From Paraburkholderia sp. (GTDB lineage: Bacteria > Pseudomonadota > Gammaproteobacteria > Burkholderiales > Burkholderiaceae), in the NCBI RefSeq assembly GCF_024281035.1, contig NZ_JAMXLH010000050.1, forward strand, positions 212,585 to 276,584: a stretch of DNA of 64,000 nucleotides, written 5' to 3'. Positions 24,855-34,022 of this stretch are shown here, piece after piece; the stretch's first letter is position 1; the number at the start of each line of letters is the position of its first letter. The position numbers were made by a program, and so were the translations under genes. The notes below the pieces were generated by a model, which saw only the letters and a program-made list of their open reading frames with translations, was not told where the DNA came from and did no database searches.

Positions 24855-26921
24855 TCAGACGTTTGCGCGCGAGGTGTTCGCCGCCGCTTGCAGCGTGCGC
24901 AGCTCGACCACGGGAATGTGGCAGCGTATGCGATGGCCGCCGCCCGCTTCGGCGAACGGCGGCGCCTGTTCGTCGCAGATCGCGCCGATGCGGCGCGGGC
25001 AGTGCGCGCTGAAGATGCAGCCCGCGCTCGATGCGCGCGAATCCATCTTGTCGCTCGCACGCAGCGTTTGCGCGGCGAGCAGCGTTTCCGTGTACGGATG
25101 GCAGGGTCCGCCGAAGAGCGCGTCGGCAGGACCGGTTTCCACGACCTGGCCCGCGTACAGCACCATCACGCGATCGGCGAGATAGCGCACCACGTCGAGG
25201 TCGTGCGAGATGAACAGATAGCTCACGCCGCGTTCGCGTTGAAGTCGCGCGAGCAGGTTCAGGATCGCCGCCTGCACGGAGACATCGAGTGCCGAGGTCG
25301 GCTCGTCGCAGACGACGACGCGCGGCTCTCCCGCGAATGCCTGCGCAATGGCGACGCGTTGCTTGAGCCCGCCCGAAAGCTGGTGCGCGCGCGCCGTGAG
25401 ATAGCGCGCGGGCACGCGCACGGCGTCGAGCAGCGCTTCGAGCCGCGTGGGCTCGTTGGTGCGAGATGGGCTGGTGCGGGCGAGCGCACGAGCGATCAAC
25501 CGCCTTACCGGCAGCGCGCGATTGAGCGAGGCGTCCGGGTGCTGGAACACGAGCCGCAGCGCTTCGAGTTGCCTCGCGCTGCGACGCCCGACGCGGGCAG
25601 GCAGCGGCTCGCCGTCCAGTTCGACGCGCCCGCCCGCGTTTGGCGCGTACAGGCCGAGCAGCAGTTTCGCGAGCGTGGTTTTGCCGCTGCCCGATTCGCC
25701 GACGAGCCCGAGCGTCTCGCCCGCGCGCAGTTCGATCGAGACGCCGTCGAGCGCGCGCACGGCACGTGCGCCGCGTCCGAAGGTGCGGGATACGTCGATG
25801 GCGCGCAGCACGACGGCGGGATCGGCTGCAGTGGCGGCCTGCGCGCTCGCCTGCGCGGGCTCGGCGAGCGGCAGTTCGATGGCGCGCTCGTGATAATGGC
25901 AGCGCGCCATGCGCTCGCCGTGCGGCGCTTCCATGCGATGCGGCGGCGGTGCCTGCTCGCGGCAGCGCGCGTCGGCGAGGCGGCAGCGCGGCGCATAGAT
26001 GCAGCCGCCCAGGAGCGCGCCAGGCGCCGGCAGCTCGCCTGGAATCGTGTCGAGCGGACCGATGGCCTTGCTGCGTCCGCGCGCGGGCAGGCAGCGCAGC
26101 AGCCCGACCGTATAGGGGTGCCGCGCGCGTGCGAACACGTCGCGCGTCGCGCCTTCTTCGATGAGACGACCGGCATACAGCACGCCGACGCGATCGCACA
26201 TCTGCCCGATCACGCCGAGGTCGTGGCTGATCAGCAGCACCGCCATGCCGAATTCCGTGCGCAGTTGCGCAATCAGTGCGAGCACTTCGGCTTCGACGGT
26301 GGCGTCGAGCCCGGTCGTCGGTTCGTCGAGGATCAGCAGCGCGGGGCGCGACGCGAGCGCCATCGCAATCACGACACGTTGCTGCATGCCGCCCGAAAGC
26401 TGATGCGGATAGCTCGTCATCACGCGGGCCGGTTCGGTAATGCGCACGCGTTCGAGCATCTCCGGCACTTGTGCGAGTGCTTCGCCGGCGCTCGCACCGG
26501 CGGCCTCGAACGCCTCGCTCAACTGGCGCGCGATCGTGAGTGACGGATTGAGCGCGCTGGCCGGATCCTGATAGACCATCGACACCGTGTTGGCCCGCAA
26601 CGCACGCAAGCGGACCTGATCGAGCGTGAGCACATCCTGCCCGGCAATGGCGATGCGTCCGGCTTTCACACGGCCATTGCGCGCGAGATACCGCAGCGCC
26701 GCGAGCGCCACCGTCGACTTGCCGCAGCCCGATTCGCCGACGAGCCCATAAGTTTCGCCGTGCCGGATGCGCAGCGAGACGTCGGTCAGCACATCGCGCT
26801 CGCGGCCCCGTGTGCGGTACGTGACGGTGAGTCCGACGAGCATGAGCGCATCGCCGCCGCCGCTACCACTGCCGAACGGGGCTTCGAATGTCGCAAGCGG
26901 GGCGGCGCGTTGCGGGCTCAT
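24855..26921 (-). CDS. fused double ATPase of a dipeptide/oligopeptide-type ABC importer
   Basis: A 688-residue cytoplasmic subunit with two complete nucleotide-binding domains, equivalent to DppD and DppF joined. Domain one has Walker A GESGCGKST (62-70), LSGGMQQRV and 'LLILDEPT'. Domain two has GESGSGKTT, LSGGLKQRV and 'VVVCDEPTSALD'. Both end in the oligopeptide-permease C-terminal cysteine motif (CIYAPRC... and 'CIFSAHCPRRIGAICDE'). It is last in a leftward operon with two permeases and a binding protein, 34 bases after the second permease. The start codon lies in a 14-bp duplication. Substrate is unresolved: peptides, opines or nickel-like cargo are all possible. Confidence 0.92.
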   Translation of the reverse strand: MSPQRAAPLATFEAPFGSGSGGGDALMLVGLTVTYRTRGRERDVLTDVSLRIRHGETYGLVGESGCGKSTVALAALRYLARNGRVKAGRIAIAGQDVLTLDQVRLRALRANTVSMVYQDPASALNPSLTIARQLSEAFEAAGASAGEALAQVPEMLERVRITEPARVMTSYPHQLSGGMQQRVVIAMALASRPALLILDEPTTGLDATVEAEVLALIAQLRTEFGMAVLLISHDLGVIGQMCDRVGVLYAGRLIEEGATRDVFARARHPYTVGLLRCLPARGRSKAIGPLDTIPGELPAPGALLGGCIYAPRCRLADARCREQAPPPHRMEAPHGERMARCHYHERAIELPLAEPAQASAQAATAADPAVVLRAIDVSRTFGRGARAVRALDGVSIELRAGETLGLVGESGSGKTTLAKLLLGLYAPNAGGRVELDGEPLPARVGRRSARQLEALRLVFQHPDASLNRALPVRRLIARALARTSPSRTNEPTRLEALLDAVRVPARYLTARAHQLSGGLKQRVAIAQAFAGEPRVVVCDEPTSALDVSVQAAILNLLARLQRERGVSYLFISHDLDVVRYLADRVMVLYAGQVVETGPADALFGGPCHPYTETLLAAQTLRASDKMDSRASSAGCIFSAHCPRRIGAICDEQAPPFAEAGGGHRIRCHIPVVELRTLQAAANTSRANV

Positions 26922-26935
26922 CGTTGCGGGCTCAC
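26908..26935. repeat. 14-bp tandem duplication at the ABC ATPase start codon
   Basis: CGTTGCGGGCTCAT (26908-26921) and CGTTGCGGGCTCAC (26922-26935) are adjacent copies. The first contains the ATG used; the second carries a GTG that runs into TGA after four further codons. Confidence 0.75.
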
Positions 26936-26955
26936 CGTTATGGACTCGAGCGGGT

Positions 26956-27846
26956 TCATGATTCGAGCGCTTCGCGCAGGCTGTCGGCGATCAGATTCAC
27001 GGCGACGACGAGTGAGGCGATTGCGAGCGCATCGAACGCGACCGTCCACCATGCGCCGCCCGCGAGCAGCGCATACGACTCGCCGAGTGCAAGCCCCCAG
27101 TCGGCGGAAGGCGGCTGGATGCCGAAGCCGAGAAACGAGAGTGTCGCGACCGCGAAGATGGCGTAGCCGAGCCGCACCGTTGCTTCCACGACGACCGGCG
27201 GCCACACGTTCGGCAGAATCTCCGCGAACATGACGTACGGCGCGCGCTCGCCACGCAGTTGCGCGGCGGCGACGTAGTCGAGATGGCGCTCCGTGAGCAC
27301 GGCTGCGCGCACGGTGCGGGCAATCATCGGTGCGAACGTGATGCCGATCACCAGCACGACCGCGAGATTCGATGTGCCCACCGCCGCGAGCACGAGCAGC
27401 GCGACGATCACGAGCGGCAGCGCGAGCACCGCGTCGAGCGTGCGTGCGACGAGGCTGCCCGCAAAGCCCTCGAAGTAACCGGTGATGAGACCGAGCACCG
27501 TGCCCGTGAGCGTACCGGCGAGCGTGGCGAGCGGCGCGATCGTGAGGATGTCGCGCGCGCCCGCGATCACGCGTGAGCACACGTCGCGGCCCAACTGATC
27601 GGTGCCGCACCAGTGCGTGTGATCGGGCGGCGTCAGCGAGTTGAGCGGGTCGGATGCGTAAGGGTCGAACGGAACGAACGCGTGCCCCGCGAGCGCGCAG
27701 GCGATCCACCACAGCAGGATCGCCGCGCTCACGAGAAACGCGGGCGAGCGCAGCAGGGTGCGCAGCACGTGAAAGCGCGTGTCGTCTGCGCTTTCAGCTG
27801 CGCTTTCGGTCGATGCGTCCGCTGGACCGGCGCTGCTGTCGCTCAT
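26956..27846 (-). CDS. ABC transporter permease (DppC-like)
   Basis: A 296-residue inner-membrane subunit of a peptide-type importer. After a hydrophilic start, 'LLRSPAFLVSAAILLWWIACALAGHAFVPFDPYASDPLNSLTPPDHTHWCGTDQLGRDVCSRVIAGAR' is the typical DppC N-terminal region, and the EAA loop is seen in 'LDYVAAAQLRGERAPYVMFAEILPNVWPPVVV'. About six membrane segments. The ATG at 27846 overlaps the stop of the preceding permease in an ATGA arrangement, so the two are translationally coupled. Confidence 0.92.
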   Translation of the reverse strand: MSDSSAGPADASTESAAESADDTRFHVLRTLLRSPAFLVSAAILLWWIACALAGHAFVPFDPYASDPLNSLTPPDHTHWCGTDQLGRDVCSRVIAGARDILTIAPLATLAGTLTGTVLGLITGYFEGFAGSLVARTLDAVLALPLVIVALLVLAAVGTSNLAVVLVIGITFAPMIARTVRAAVLTERHLDYVAAAQLRGERAPYVMFAEILPNVWPPVVVEATVRLGYAIFAVATLSFLGFGIQPPSADWGLALGESYALLAGGAWWTVAFDALAIASLVVAVNLIADSLREALES

Positions 27847-28844
27847 GTGCCTCCCGTCGTGCGCAGCCGCGGATCGAGCCGCGCGTGCAGCAGATCGGCC
27901 GCGAAATTGGCGAGCGTGTACACCGCGCCGATCGCGAGCACGCCCGCTTCGAGCATCGGAAAGTCCTTCGCCTTCGCGGCGTTGTAGATCAGCGAGCCGA
28001 TGCCCGGATAGCGGAACAGCGTCTCCACGACCACGAGCCCGCCGATCAGATAGCCGAGCTGCGTGGCAGCGACCGTCACCGTGGGCAGAAGCGCATTGCG
28101 CAGCACGTGCCGCACGATGACGACGCGCTGCGGCAGGCCCTTGAGGATCGCGGTGCGCGTGTAGTCGGCGTCGAGCGCGCCGAGCATGCCCGCGCGCGCC
28201 ATGCGCGCGAGATAGCCGAAGAACGCGAAGACGAGCGGCAGCACGGGCAGCGCCAGATGCCGCAACTGTTCGGCCGGGCCCGAACCGGGCGGTGCGACGG
28301 CTTCGGTCGGCAGCCAGCGCAGCCACACGCCGAAGACAAGAATGAGCACGATGGCGGAGACGAACTCGGGCACGGCGCTCGCGCACAGTCCGCCGGTGCT
28401 GATCGCGCGGTCGAGCGGACGGCCCGCATGCAGCGCGGCCCACACGCCGCCGCCGATGCCGAGCGGCACCACGATAACGAACGCGAGCAGTCCGAGTTTG
28501 GCGGATTGCAGCAGCGCTGCGCCAACGAACGGCGCGACTGGCTCGCGATAGCTCCACGATTCGCCGAAGTCGCCGCGCAGCGCGTGCGAAATCCACGCGA
28601 CGTATTGTTCGAGCGCGGGGCGGTCTGCGCCGAGCTGATGATTGAGTGCCGCGACGGCGCGCGCATCGGCAAGCGGGCCGAGCACCGCGCGGCCGATGTC
28701 GCCGGGCAGCAGTTGCCCGCCTGCGAAGACGAGAACGGAGAGCAGCCACAACGTGAAGAGCGCCCACGCCGCGCGGCGCGCGATGAAGCGAACCGCGGGC
28801 GCGGCGTAGGCCGGTTGAGGCGGACTCGTCAGCGGAGTAGCCAT
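27843..28844 (-). CDS. ABC transporter permease (DppB-like)
   Basis: A 333-residue inner-membrane subunit with the DppB layout: first membrane helix ('RAAWALFTLWLLSVLVFAGGQLLPGD'), periplasmic loop with 'RPALEQYVAWISHALRGDFGESW', then five more helices. The coupling loop is seen in 'ARAGMLGALDADYTRTAILKGLPQRVVIVRHVLRNALLP', and 'LGYLIGGLVVVETLFRYPGIGSL' is family-typical. It lies 48 bases after the binding-protein gene and pairs with the DppC-like permease. Confidence 0.92.
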   Translation of the reverse strand: MATPLTSPPQPAYAAPAVRFIARRAAWALFTLWLLSVLVFAGGQLLPGDIGRAVLGPLADARAVAALNHQLGADRPALEQYVAWISHALRGDFGESWSYREPVAPFVGAALLQSAKLGLLAFVIVVPLGIGGGVWAALHAGRPLDRAISTGGLCASAVPEFVSAIVLILVFGVWLRWLPTEAVAPPGSGPAEQLRHLALPVLPLVFAFFGYLARMARAGMLGALDADYTRTAILKGLPQRVVIVRHVLRNALLPTVTVAATQLGYLIGGLVVVETLFRYPGIGSLIYNAAKAKDFPMLEAGVLAIGAVYTLANFAADLLHARLDPRLRTTGGT

Positions 28845-28892
28845 CGGACTCCTGTGTGCGTGCGCGCTGCGGTACGCGTTATGTGGTGCGCG

Positions 28893-30557
28893 TCAGGCCG
28901 CGAGCGTGGCGCGGTCGAAGTAGAGCTGCGCGAGCGCCGTGAAGCGCATGCCCTGCAGTGCCGTTCGTTGCGCGATCAACTGATCGTAGAAGTACGGGAT
29001 GATCACGGGCGTTTCGTCGAGCAGCAATGTTGCGATTTGGGCGGCGAGCCGTTTTTGCGCGGCCACGTCGAGCGTCGCGACGAACTGCGCCACGAGCGCG
29101 TCGTACTGCGCGTTGCGAAAGTGCGCTGCATTCCACGTTCCGCCGCTCGTGAGCGGCGCGTCGAGGAACACGTTCGGCACGCCGCGATGACCGTAGTCGG
29201 TGATGCCGAGCGGCGAGTCGAGCCAGTCCGATTTGCCGTACGTGCCCGCGCCGTAGTACTGCCCCTGGCTTTCGACCTTGAGCGCGATGCGCACGCCAAT
29301 CGCCTTCGCGGCGTTCTGCACCACGACGGCCAGATCCGGAATCTCCATGTACTTCTCGGTGGTGAGCGTCACGTCGAAGCCGTTCGCCACGCCTGCCTGC
29401 GCGAGCAACTGGCGTGCCTTCGCGACGTCGATCCCGCGCTGCGGCACGCCCGCCGGGCTCGAAGGAAAGATGGGCGCGAACGGGCTGTCGTTGCCGGCCA
29501 CGGCGCGGCCCTTGAACAGACCGCGCACCATGACGTCGCGGTCGAGCGCGAGCGCGAGCGCCTGGCGTACGCGCTTGTCCTTGAACATGGGCGCATCGTT
29601 GCTCATGTGGATCTGGCGATGCGCGCTCGAGCGCACGCCGATCACCTTGAAGTCGGGATTGTTCAGTATCCCGATGCCGCCCTGCACGGTGAACGTGCCC
29701 ATCACGTCGGCCTGGCGGCCCTGAAGCGCGAGGATCTGCGCCTGTTCGTCGGCGTAGAACGCGAACTGTACGCGTGCGGGCAGCGCCTTGTCGCCCCAGT
29801 AATCGGGATTGCGAACGAAGCTCGCGCCCTGCCGTGGCCGAAAACTCTCGAACTTGAATGCTCCCGTGCCGATGAAGTGCTTTTCGTAATTGCCCGCATA
29901 GTTGGCGGGCAGCATCACGGCGTTGTAGTTGTCGGATGAAACGTAGTACGGGAAGTTGCCGTTCGGCGCATCGAGATGGAATGCGACGGTGTGCTCGTCG
30001 ACCATCTTCGCGCCGCCTTTCGACAGCACGCCCTTGAGCACCGAAAGCGCCGCCGAGCCGCTCGCCGGATCGGCGAGACGATCGAACGTCGCCACCACGT
30101 CCCGCGCGCCGAATGGCTGGCCGTCGTGAAATTTCACGTTCGGACGCAGCTTGAAGGTCCAGACGTCCGCTTTGCTGTTCGGCTGCCACGAGAGCGCGAG
30201 CGCGGGCCGGAGCTGGCCGGTGGCGTCGTCGTCGAGGAGGAATTCGCCGGTCTGGTTCAGGAGACTCAGGCCGCCTGCGTCGGTCACCGTGAGCGGATCG
30301 ACGGCGCCTGCGGGCATCAGGTGCGCGACACGGATGGTCTGGTTCGTCGGCTGCTGGGCTCGCGCGAGGCGCGGCGTAGCGAGTCCGCTGCCCGCAAGCG
30401 CGAGGCCGAGCATGCCCGCGTAGCGCAGCAACTCGCGGCGGGTGAGGCGGCCGGCCAGGTATTCGTCGATGGCGTGATTGCCGTAGTCGCCAGCGTCGCG
30501 ACGCAGCAAGTCGAGCTCGAGGAGGGGGGCGGGGGCGGCGGACTGCGGTTGTGTCAT
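28893..30557 (-). CDS. ABC transporter solute-binding protein (SBP_bac_5 family)
   Basis: A 554-residue periplasmic receptor for the importer encoded downstream. It has an unusually long cytoplasmic-type N-terminus of about 38 residues and then a twin-arginine signal ('LTRRELLRYAGMLGLALAGSG' region), with cleavage probably after LARAQ. The mature protein has family-5 features: 'DVWTFKLRPNVKFHDGQPFGARDVVATFDRL' and 'DKRVRQALALALDRD'. It opens the four-gene operon. Family-5 receptors bind peptides, opines, nickel complexes or sugars; the ligand cannot be fixed here. Confidence 0.92.
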   Translation of the reverse strand: MTQPQSAAPAPLLELDLLRRDAGDYGNHAIDEYLAGRLTRRELLRYAGMLGLALAGSGLATPRLARAQQPTNQTIRVAHLMPAGAVDPLTVTDAGGLSLLNQTGEFLLDDDATGQLRPALALSWQPNSKADVWTFKLRPNVKFHDGQPFGARDVVATFDRLADPASGSAALSVLKGVLSKGGAKMVDEHTVAFHLDAPNGNFPYYVSSDNYNAVMLPANYAGNYEKHFIGTGAFKFESFRPRQGASFVRNPDYWGDKALPARVQFAFYADEQAQILALQGRQADVMGTFTVQGGIGILNNPDFKVIGVRSSAHRQIHMSNDAPMFKDKRVRQALALALDRDVMVRGLFKGRAVAGNDSPFAPIFPSSPAGVPQRGIDVAKARQLLAQAGVANGFDVTLTTEKYMEIPDLAVVVQNAAKAIGVRIALKVESQGQYYGAGTYGKSDWLDSPLGITDYGHRGVPNVFLDAPLTSGGTWNAAHFRNAQYDALVAQFVATLDVAAQKRLAAQIATLLLDETPVIIPYFYDQLIAQRTALQGMRFTALAQLYFDRATLAA

Positions 30558-30731
30558 CGGTGCGGGTATTCCGTGCGGTTCCGTGAGTGGGCGCGACGTG
30601 TCTTACAGGACAGTCGCGACGGCGGCAGGCGGTGCGGCAGACGACGAATTCGGGTCCAGTTTAAGCGATTCGGCGACGCGGGCGAAGGCCGGGGACGGGA
30701 CGGCGGGACAGGTGCAGCGGGCGCGCCAATG

Positions 30732-30762
30732 AAAAAGCCCGTTCCGGCAACGGAACGGGCTT
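30732..30762 (-). terminator. terminator of fusA
   Basis: GCCCGTTCCG and CGGAACGGGC form a perfect 10-bp stem with a GCAA/TTGC loop, followed on the minus strand by TTTTT. Confidence 0.88.
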
Positions 30763-30815
30763 CGGGAAACGCGACGCGCCTGGTGTGCGCCTGTTGGTGG
30801 CTTATCGCTCGCTTA

Positions 30816-32921
30816 TTACTTTTTAGCGTTGATGACCGCTTCGGCCACGTTCTGCGGCGTTTCCGCGTAGTGCTTGAACTCCATCGTGTAGGTTGCGCGG
30901 CCCTGCGTGAGCGAGCGCAGCGACGTGGAGTAGCCGAACATCTCCGAGAGCGGCACTTCGGCGCGCACGATCTTGCCGCCGCCGCCCGCGATGTCCTCCA
31001 TGCCCTGCACGATGCCGCGTCGGCTCGACAGGTCGCCCATCACGTTGCCCATGAACTCCTCGGGCGTTTCCACTTCGACCGCCATCATCGGTTCGAGCAG
31101 TATGGGCTTTGCGCGCCGCATCGCTTCCTTGAACGCCATCGAGCCGGCCATGCGGAACGCGTTTTCGTTCGAGTCGACATCGTGATACGAGCCGAACGTG
31201 AGCGTGACCTTCGTGTCGACCACCGGGTAGCCCGCGAGCACGCCCGCCTTGAGCGTTTCCTGGATGCCCTTGTCGACGGCCGGAATGAATTCGCGCGGAA
31301 TCACGCCGCCCTTGATCGCGTCGACGAACTCGTAGCCCTTGCCCGGCGCCTGCGGTTCGAGCGTGATGACCGCGTGGCCGTACTGGCCGCGCCCGCCCGA
31401 CTGCTTGACGAACTTGCCCTCGACGTCCTCGACCTTGTTGCGCACGGTTTCCCGGTACGCCACCTGGGGCTTGCCTACGGTCGCCTCGACGCCGAACTCG
31501 CGCCGCATGCGGTCGACGAGAATTTCCAGGTGCAGCTCGCCCATGCCGGAGATGATGGTCTGCCCGGACTCCTCGTCGGTCTGCACGCGAAACGACGGGT
31601 CTTCCTGCGCGAGCCGGTTGAGCGCGATGCCCATCTTTTCCTGGTCGCCTTTTGTCTTCGGCTCGACGGCCTGCGAGATCACCGGCTCGGGGAAAATCAT
31701 CTTTTCGAGCACGATGGCGTGCGCCGGATCGCACAGCGTGTCGCCGGTCGTCGCTTCCTTCAGGCCGACCGCCGCCGCGATGTCGCCCGCGCGCACCTCC
31801 TTGATTTCCTTGCGCTCGTTCGCGTGCATCTGCAGGATGCGGCCGAGACGCTCCTTCTTGTCCTTCGTCGCATTGAGCACGGTGTCGCCCGATTCGACCA
31901 CGCCCGAATAAACGCGGAAGAAGATCAACTGGCCGACGAACGGGTCGGTCATGATCTTGAACGCGAGCGCCGAGAACGGTTCTTCGTCGCTCGGATGGCG
32001 CTCGATCTCCTTGTCGTGGAGGTCGTGGCCGAGAATCGCGGGTACGTCGACAGGCGAAGGCAGATAGTCGATCACCGCGTCGAGCATCGCCTGCACGCCC
32101 TTGTTCTTGAAAGCGCTACCGCACAGCATCGGCACGATTTCGCCCGCGATCGTGCGCTTGCGCAGCGCGCGCTTGATTTCGTCTTCGGTCAGGCTCTCGT
32201 GATCGTCGAGGTACTTTTCGAGCAGTTCCTCGTCGGCTTCGGCGGCGGCTTCGACCATCTTTTCGCGCCACTCCGTCGCGAGTTCGACGAGATTCGCCGG
32301 GATGTCCTCATAGAGGAATTTCACGCCCTGGCTCTCGTCGTCCCAGACGATTGCCTTCATTTTCACGAGGTCGACCACGCCCTGAAAATGGTCCTCGGCG
32401 CCGACCGGGATCTGGATCGGGATGGCCACGCCCTTGAGGCGCTCGCCGATCTGCCGCTGCACGCGGAAGAAGTCCGCACCGACACGGTCCATCTTGTTGA
32501 CGAACGCGATGCGCGGCACCTTGTACTTGTTCGCCTGGCGCCACACCGTTTCCGACTGCGGCTGCACGCCGCCCACCGAGTCGTACACCATGCACGCGCC
32601 GTCGAGCACGCGCATGGAGCGCTCGACTTCGATCGTGAAGTCGACGTGTCCCGGGGTGTCGATGATGTTGATGCGGTGCTCGGGATAATTGCCGGCCATG
32701 CCTTTCCAGAACGCGGTGGTCGCGGCCGACGTGATCGTGATGCCGCGCTCCTGTTCCTGTTCCATCCAGTCCATGGTTGCCGCGCCGTCGTGAACCTCCC
32801 CGAGCTTGTGATTCACGCCGGTGTAGAACAGGATGCGTTCGGTCGTGGTGGTTTTGCCGGCATCGATGTGAGCGCTGATCCCGATGTTGCGATAGCGCTC
32901 GATGGGAGTCTTGCGAGGCAC
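30816..32921 (-). CDS. fusA: elongation factor G, stand-alone copy
   Basis: A 701-residue translational GTPase driving ribosomal translocation. GTP-binding motifs are intact: AHIDAGKTT (G1), RGITI (G2), DTPGHVDF (G3) and NKMDR (G4); domain IV ('SGGRGQYGHAVITLEPQ') and the C-terminal domain are complete. It lies alone, not beside rpsL, rpsG and tuf as in the str operon, so the genome probably has a second fusA. It has a strong terminator and a dyad (GTAGCA-N7-TGCTAC, 33031-33049) upstream. All key residues are kept, so it should be functional. Confidence 0.95.
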   Translation of the reverse strand: MPRKTPIERYRNIGISAHIDAGKTTTTERILFYTGVNHKLGEVHDGAATMDWMEQEQERGITITSAATTAFWKGMAGNYPEHRINIIDTPGHVDFTIEVERSMRVLDGACMVYDSVGGVQPQSETVWRQANKYKVPRIAFVNKMDRVGADFFRVQRQIGERLKGVAIPIQIPVGAEDHFQGVVDLVKMKAIVWDDESQGVKFLYEDIPANLVELATEWREKMVEAAAEADEELLEKYLDDHESLTEDEIKRALRKRTIAGEIVPMLCGSAFKNKGVQAMLDAVIDYLPSPVDVPAILGHDLHDKEIERHPSDEEPFSALAFKIMTDPFVGQLIFFRVYSGVVESGDTVLNATKDKKERLGRILQMHANERKEIKEVRAGDIAAAVGLKEATTGDTLCDPAHAIVLEKMIFPEPVISQAVEPKTKGDQEKMGIALNRLAQEDPSFRVQTDEESGQTIISGMGELHLEILVDRMRREFGVEATVGKPQVAYRETVRNKVEDVEGKFVKQSGGRGQYGHAVITLEPQAPGKGYEFVDAIKGGVIPREFIPAVDKGIQETLKAGVLAGYPVVDTKVTLTFGSYHDVDSNENAFRMAGSMAFKEAMRRAKPILLEPMMAVEVETPEEFMGNVMGDLSSRRGIVQGMEDIAGGGGKIVRAEVPLSEMFGYSTSLRSLTQGRATYTMEFKHYAETPQNVAEAVINAKK

Positions 32922-33120
32922 GATGATCTCCTTGGAATACGCGCCGTGAAGGGAGCCGGACGACGCGCGGCGCGGGTTGCGCGTCGCCTTTCGCCACGCG
33001 CGGTGCCCGATTTACGCGGGTGCCGGATTAGTAGCATAGCGCGTGCTACGCGCTTTTGCAGGGGGCGCGCAGCGGCGCGGATTTCGCGCGGGCGGCGCGA
33101 GCGTCGGCTATGCGCCGGAA

Positions 33121-33160
33121 TGTGCTGGTGTGTGCCGGTGTGTGCCGGTGTGCGCTGGAA
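33121..33160. repeat. 10-bp tandem array, four units
   Basis: TGTGCTGGTG, TGTGCCGGTG twice, then TGCGCTGGAA, in exact 10-bp register, next to the DUF192 terminator. Confidence 0.75.
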
Positions 33161-33177
33161 GGTGGCCGCACCGGCGC

Positions 33178-33212
33178 AAAAAAGCCGGCGCCGCTCAGAG
33201 CGGGGCCGGCTT
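33178..33212 (-). terminator. terminator of the DUF192 gene
   Basis: AGCCGGC-GCCGCT and AGCGGG-GCCGGCT pair with one mismatch; on the minus strand the stem is followed by six T. Confidence 0.8.
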
Positions 33213-33283
33213 TCGGGGCGGGGCGGCTGCGCGGCTTGCAGCGTTCGCTGCGGGCGGCGCGTGCGCACGGGTTTCGCCGCGCG

Positions 33284-33799
33284 TTACTGCAGCGGCGGCA
33301 GACCCTGGATCTGCATGCCGGGCTTGATGCCCTTCGACGCGAACCAGCCCTTGCTCATTTCGAGCGCGAAGACGCCGTTATTGCGCGGGCAGTGGTTGTT
33401 GGTCGTCTCGGCCTGCATCTCGTCGATGTCGGTGATCGTGCCGTCCGCGCGCATGAAGGCGATGGACAGCGGGATCAGCGTGTTCTTCATCCAGAAGCAA
33501 TGCACGGCGTTTTCGCCGAACGCGAACAGCATGCCTTCGTTGGGCCCAAGCTGCGAGCGGTACATGAGGCCTTGCTCGCGGTCGGCGTCATTGGCGGCGA
33601 CGGCGGCGTCGATCACATACATGCCGGCGGTCAGCTTCGCGCGCGGAAAGGCGTTCGGCTGCTTCGCGCCGGCCGGCAATTGCTGGGCGTGGGCTACGCC
33701 GGGCATGGCGAGCGTCGTGAGCGTCAGGGCCGCGGCCGCGGTGAGCGACATGGCGAGCGGCACGGCGAGCGCAAAAAGCGGGCGCAGGGAAAATCGCAC
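33284..33799 (-). CDS. DUF192 domain exported protein
   Basis: A 171-residue protein with an N-terminal signal peptide (hydrophobic stretch 'LFALAVPLAMSLTAAAALTLTTLAM', cleavage probably after AHAQ). The mature DUF192 domain shows 'REQGLMYRSQLGPNEGMLFAFGENAVHCFWMKNTLIPLSIAFMRADGTI', the family signature. GTG at 33799 is preferred to ATG at 33835 because AAAGGAG lies 7-9 bases upstream of the GTG and the shorter form begins directly with the signal peptide. Function of DUF192 is unknown; the domain is small and beta-rich. Confidence 0.88.
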   Translation of the reverse strand: MRFSLRPLFALAVPLAMSLTAAAALTLTTLAMPGVAHAQQLPAGAKQPNAFPRAKLTAGMYVIDAAVAANDADREQGLMYRSQLGPNEGMLFAFGENAVHCFWMKNTLIPLSIAFMRADGTITDIDEMQAETTNNHCPRNNGVFALEMSKGWFASKGIKPGMQIQGLPPLQ

Positions 33800-33934
33800 G
33801 ACTGGGCTCCTTTGCTTGAGATATAACCCGCGCATGTTACGCGAGGAGATCGAAGCGGGTCAAAGCGTGTGAAATACGAAACGTGACACGCGACGCGTCG
33901 CACGCGTCAAGTGCCTGAAAGGCATTGAAAAACA

Positions 33935-33969
33935 AAAAGGCAGAACGCCTTGCGACGGTCTGCCTTTTA
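33935..33969. terminator. terminator of the small Lys/Ala-rich gene
   Basis: AAAAGGCAGA and TCTGCCTTTT stem with runs on both sides. A second hairpin, ATCGGCA/TGCCGAT, lies at 33981-33999 nearer the stop codon. Confidence 0.75.
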
Positions 33970-34022
33970 ACGCGATGAAGATCGGCAATGAATGCCGATC
34001 GACATTTCGCCTTACAACAAGC

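Larger units (their letters stand above)
32922..33283. other. 362-base spacer between fusA and the DUF192 gene
   Basis: From left to right: the presumed fusA promoter/leader, a GTAGCA-N7-TGCTAC dyad (33031-33049), a four-unit 10-bp array (33121-33160), and the DUF192 terminator (33178-33212). No gene supported. Confidence 0.5.

Noticed and set aside
29976..33872. Very long rightward open frame (about 1300 codons)
   Set aside because: It is antisense to the solute-binding protein and EF-G genes. High-GC codon bias keeps opposite frames open; composition (His/Arg/Asp/Val rich) and lack of a ribosome-binding site mark it as a shadow.
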